From NCBI RefSeq assembly GCF_900141745.1, contig NZ_FSRM01000002.1:558001-622000 (forward strand): a stretch of DNA of 64,000 bases, written 5' to 3'. A model generated the notes under the pieces. The model ran no database searches. It was not told where the DNA came from and saw nothing but the letters and a program-made list of their open reading frames with translations. A program made the translations under genes and the position numbers. Numbering within the stretch: the stretch's first letter is position 1; each line of letters starts with the position of its first letter. The DNA is from Paraburkholderia phenazinium (GTDB lineage: Bacteria; Pseudomonadota; Gammaproteobacteria; Burkholderiales; Burkholderiaceae). Positions 61,644 through 64,000 of this stretch are shown here, piece by piece.

Positions 61644-62867
61644 GTGAAGACTCTCCCGTTATCCGCCGCCCGCACCCTCCATCTGGCCGCGCAAGGTCTC
61701 TTGACCCCGCCGCGCCGCAAAGCCACCAAAGCCGACGTCATCGACGCGATTCGCCGCATGGCGCAGTTGCAGATCGACACGATTCACGTCGTCGCGCGCA
61801 GCCCTTACCTCGTCCTGTTCAGCCGCCTCGGTGCGTACACGCCGCAGTGGCTCGACGAGCATCTGGCCGAAGGCAAGCTGTTCGAATACTGGTCGCACGA
61901 GGCCTGCCTGTTGCCGATCGAAGACTACGGTCTGCTACGTCACCGCATGCTCGACCCGAGCGGGATGGGCTGGAAATACGCAGGCGAGTGGCACAAGCAG
62001 TACCGCAAGGAGATCGACCAGCTGCTCAAGCAGATCCGCGCGAATGGGCCGGTGCGCTCGGCAGATTTCGTCCGCGAGGCCGGTAAGAGTAACGGCTGGT
62101 GGGACTGGAAGCCGGAGAAGCGCCACCTCGAAGTGCTGTTTGCCATCGGCGAATTGATGGTGGCTGAGCGGCGCAATTTTCATCGCGTCTATGACCTGAC
62201 CGAGCGGGTGCTGCCGGGCTGGAACGACAAACGCGATCTGCAACCGGCGGCGGCGGTCGAGCCGGAACTGTTGCGGCGCAGTTGCCGGGCGTTAGGCGTG
62301 GCGCGCGCCGATTGGGTGGCTGACTATTACCGGCTGCCGCGCCGACCGTATGTCGAAGCCTTGCACGCGCTGGCCGATCAAGGAGAGCTGGTTCCAGTTC
62401 GCGTCGAAGGATGGAAGCAGGATACGTACGTGCATCAGGAGTTCGCGCCGCTGATCGACGATGCGGCGAGCGGCAAACTGACCTCGACGGTCACGACCTT
62501 GCTCTCGCCGTTCGATCCGGTGGTGTGGGATCGCAAGCGCGCCGCGGCGCTATTCGACTTCGACTATGTGATTGAGTGCTATACGCCCGCGGCCAAACGC
62601 AAATACGGCTACTTCGTGCTGCCGATTCTGAACCGCGGCAAGCTGATTGGCCGGGCCGATGCGAAGGCGCATCGCACGAGCGGCATCTTCGAGTTGAAGG
62701 CGCTTCATCTGGAACCGGGAGTACGCGTCAGCGGCCGTCTCGCCGCCGATCTGCGGCGCGCCATCCAGCGTTGCGCCGACTGGCATGGCACGCCGGAAGT
62801 GCAGATCACGTCGGCGCCACCCGAGCTGCTCGAAGCGTTAGCAGCGCAGGAAAGTGTGGAAGCCTGA
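61644..62867 (+). CDS. YcaQ/AlkZ-type winged-helix DNA glycosylase
   Basis: This 407-residue protein matches the HTH_42 family of DNA crosslink glycosylases. The catalytic QxD motif appears in MAQLQIDTIHVVARSPYLVLFSRLG, and further family segments LFEYWSHEACLLPIEDYGLLRHRM, LSPFDPVVWDRKR and YGYFVLPILNRGKLIGRADAK follow. Members unhook interstrand crosslinks and alkylated bases. It has its own start after a short gap from the flavoprotein gene. Confidence 0.9.
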   Translation: MKTLPLSAARTLHLAAQGLLTPPRRKATKADVIDAIRRMAQLQIDTIHVVARSPYLVLFSRLGAYTPQWLDEHLAEGKLFEYWSHEACLLPIEDYGLLRHRMLDPSGMGWKYAGEWHKQYRKEIDQLLKQIRANGPVRSADFVREAGKSNGWWDWKPEKRHLEVLFAIGELMVAERRNFHRVYDLTERVLPGWNDKRDLQPAAAVEPELLRRSCRALGVARADWVADYYRLPRRPYVEALHALADQGELVPVRVEGWKQDTYVHQEFAPLIDDAASGKLTSTVTTLLSPFDPVVWDRKRAAALFDFDYVIECYTPAAKRKYGYFVLPILNRGKLIGRADAKAHRTSGIFELKALHLEPGVRVSGRLAADLRRAIQRCADWHGTPEVQITSAPPELLEALAAQESVEA

Positions 62868-62882
62868 ATCGACTGATCAATT

Positions 62883-63140
62883 TCAGTGATCGAGCTTGAC
62901 CCGTAATTCGCGCGCCGTTTCCAGCAGGCCTTCATAGCCGGAACGGGCGTGCTCGGGCAAATCCGGGTCGCCCACCAGGGTGCCGAGCGTCTCGATCAGG
63001 CTGTACAGCAGACCTCTGGCCGCGCCCGATGCAATGCCGCCCGAACTCACCAACTGATCGACGTGGCTGACAGCTGCGTCAAGGTGTTCGAGATCAGGCC
63101 GTTCGCCCGCTTCCTGCTTTTGCGAAACATCACGCGTCAT
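62883..63140 (-). CDS. Hypothetical protein, 85 residues
   Basis: The helical protein (MTRDVSQKQEAGERPDLEHLD, SGAARGLLYSLIETLGTLVGDPDLPEHARSGYEGLLETAREL) has no signal or motif. It is convergent with the glycosylase gene. Family not recognised. Confidence 0.6.
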   Translation of the reverse strand: MTRDVSQKQEAGERPDLEHLDAAVSHVDQLVSSGGIASGAARGLLYSLIETLGTLVGDPDLPEHARSGYEGLLETARELRVKLDH

Positions 63141-63380
63141 GATGGAGCGTCTCTCAGTTGTGGCGGTGGTGGATGAATCTCTAATGTTGTTATATACCGA
63201 TCAGGATCAATCGTCCATCCGCCGCACGCCACTCCCGAACGTTCTCACCTTTACGCGTTGATGCATTGGCTTGAGTGCAATCGATTCCCGAAAAGACTCA
63301 CCTCAACGAGATGAGGGTGCACGGTGCGGCGACTCAAGCCTCACCGTGGATCGCAGAGGAGTCGGCGGGGAAGCGACGGA

Positions 63381-64000
63381 TCAGGTAGCGGCGCGCCGCG
63401 AGAAGAAGCGCCGCGTCAGATCGAACGCTACGAGGTTGCCTGCCACCACGAGTACCAGACCAACGACGGCCAAAACAGTCCAGCGATAGCCTTCGAATAC
63501 GGTAGAGACCGCTAACGCCACGATCGGAAACAGCACGGTGCAATAGGCGGCACGCTCCGGGCCCATGCGTCCCACCAGCATCAGATAGGCCGTAAATCCG
63601 ACCACCGAGCCGAACACGGCCAGATACGCAAGCGCACCGAGATACCGCACATCCGGTTCGACGCTGAACGGCAAGCCCGCCAAAGCGCTGCCCACCGTCA
63701 GGATGCTGGCGCCGATCAGCATGGCCCAGCTGTTGGTGACGAGCGGGTGCAGACCCATCGACTGCATCCGGCTCGACAGCAGGCTGCCAGTGGAAAAACA
63801 CAACGTGCCGAGCAATGCGACGCCCATCCCGAGCCACGCGGTCTGGTCGCCGAGGTGTCCAGCCATCTGCGGCACGAACAGGCACAGGATGCCCACCAGG
63901 CCCAGCAATGCGCCCAGGATAACCGTGGGTTGCAGCGGCCGTCCCATGAACAGCCGGCCGTTGATCGAATTCAGCAGCGGCGCGATCGAGAAGATCACCG
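63381..64000 (-). CDS. EamA-family (DMT) transporter, start beyond window
   Basis: The frame is open to the right edge and encodes the C-terminal two thirds of a drug/metabolite transporter: about seven helices with an EamA repeat (LQPTVILGALLGLVGILCLF, LAYLAVFGSVVGFTAYLMLVGRMGPERAAY, PIVALAVSTVFEGYRWTVLAVVGLVLVVAGNL). The substrate cannot be inferred. The 240 bases before it hold no supported gene. Confidence 0.88.
   Translation of the reverse strand, partial: VIFSIAPLLNSINGRLFMGRPLQPTVILGALLGLVGILCLFVPQMAGHLGDQTAWLGMGVALLGTLCFSTGSLLSSRMQSMGLHPLVTNSWAMLIGASILTVGSALAGLPFSVEPDVRYLGALAYLAVFGSVVGFTAYLMLVGRMGPERAAYCTVLFPIVALAVSTVFEGYRWTVLAVVGLVLVVAGNLVAFDLTRRFFSRRAAT

Noticed and set aside
1..64000. 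tRNA, rRNA, CRISPR array, prophage or replication origin
   Set aside because: I scanned for TTCGA-type T-arms, regularly spaced repeats, phage structural genes and DnaA-box clusters by eye and found nothing convincing; small RNA genes could be missed without a covariance search.

Overview
The window looks like chromosomal DNA of a Burkholderiaceae bacterium, most probably Paraburkholderia or Burkholderia. This rests on gene content, not on a search: high GC, a phasin and an intracellular polyhydroxybutyrate depolymerase, a short Burkholderia-type H-NS, many small His-rich or Ala-rich exported proteins, and a non-phosphorylating L-fucose-type sugar operon.

Layout. 1-936: hipBA toxin-antitoxin locus, with hipA cut by the left edge and four operator-like half sites. 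1133-7728: chemoreceptor, glutathione transferase, PHB depolymerase, then a cupin / flavin reductase / 3-hydroxyacyl-CoA dehydrogenase block. 7911-8630: HigBA-type toxin-antitoxin pair. 8664-15467: small exported and hypothetical proteins, MgtC, an AGE-family epimerase and a second chemoreceptor. 16155-25174: one long minus-strand operon (ABC sugar importer, split UxaA-type dehydratase, aldo/keto reductase, lactonase, SDR, FAH-family hydrolase) with a divergent IclR regulator. Together these genes can take a 6-deoxy-aldose such as L-fucose to pyruvate plus L-lactate. 26479-34725: small proteins, a Pat-like acetyltransferase, a LysR regulator and prfC. 35177-37798: a probably acquired alkylsulfatase pair. 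37922-42501: an operon joining a formaldehyde-activating-enzyme homologue to an aldo/keto reductase, an aldehyde dehydrogenase and an MFS carrier. 43154-46726: H-NS, two exported proteins and a GntP-type permease. 46758-48627: a decayed patch holding an LMW tyrosine phosphatase without its catalytic Arg, a frameshifted lipoprotein, a YjbH C-terminal relic and a lone IS5-type N-terminal domain, probably the remains of an exopolysaccharide locus. 49232-56698: phasin with promoter and operator, J-domain protein, RidA, outer-membrane protein and a large hybrid histidine kinase. 56930-57028: a candidate small RNA. 57095-57858: ogt preceded by an Ada/AlkA relic. 58216-64000: DedA-rhodanese fusion, cNMP-binding flavoprotein, YcaQ-type glycosylase and an EamA transporter cut by the right edge.

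I saw no tRNA or rRNA gene, no CRISPR array, no phage and no complete insertion sequence. The observations I rate highest are the UxaA-type dehydratase inside the fucose-type operon, the tandem intercistronic hairpins in that operon with a compensatory base change, the Fae operon, the Arg-less phosphatase within a decaying polysaccharide patch, the Ada/AlkA relic coupled to ogt, and the orphan terminator with a stem-loop at 57 kb. All functions are inferred from recognised family motifs and gene order.
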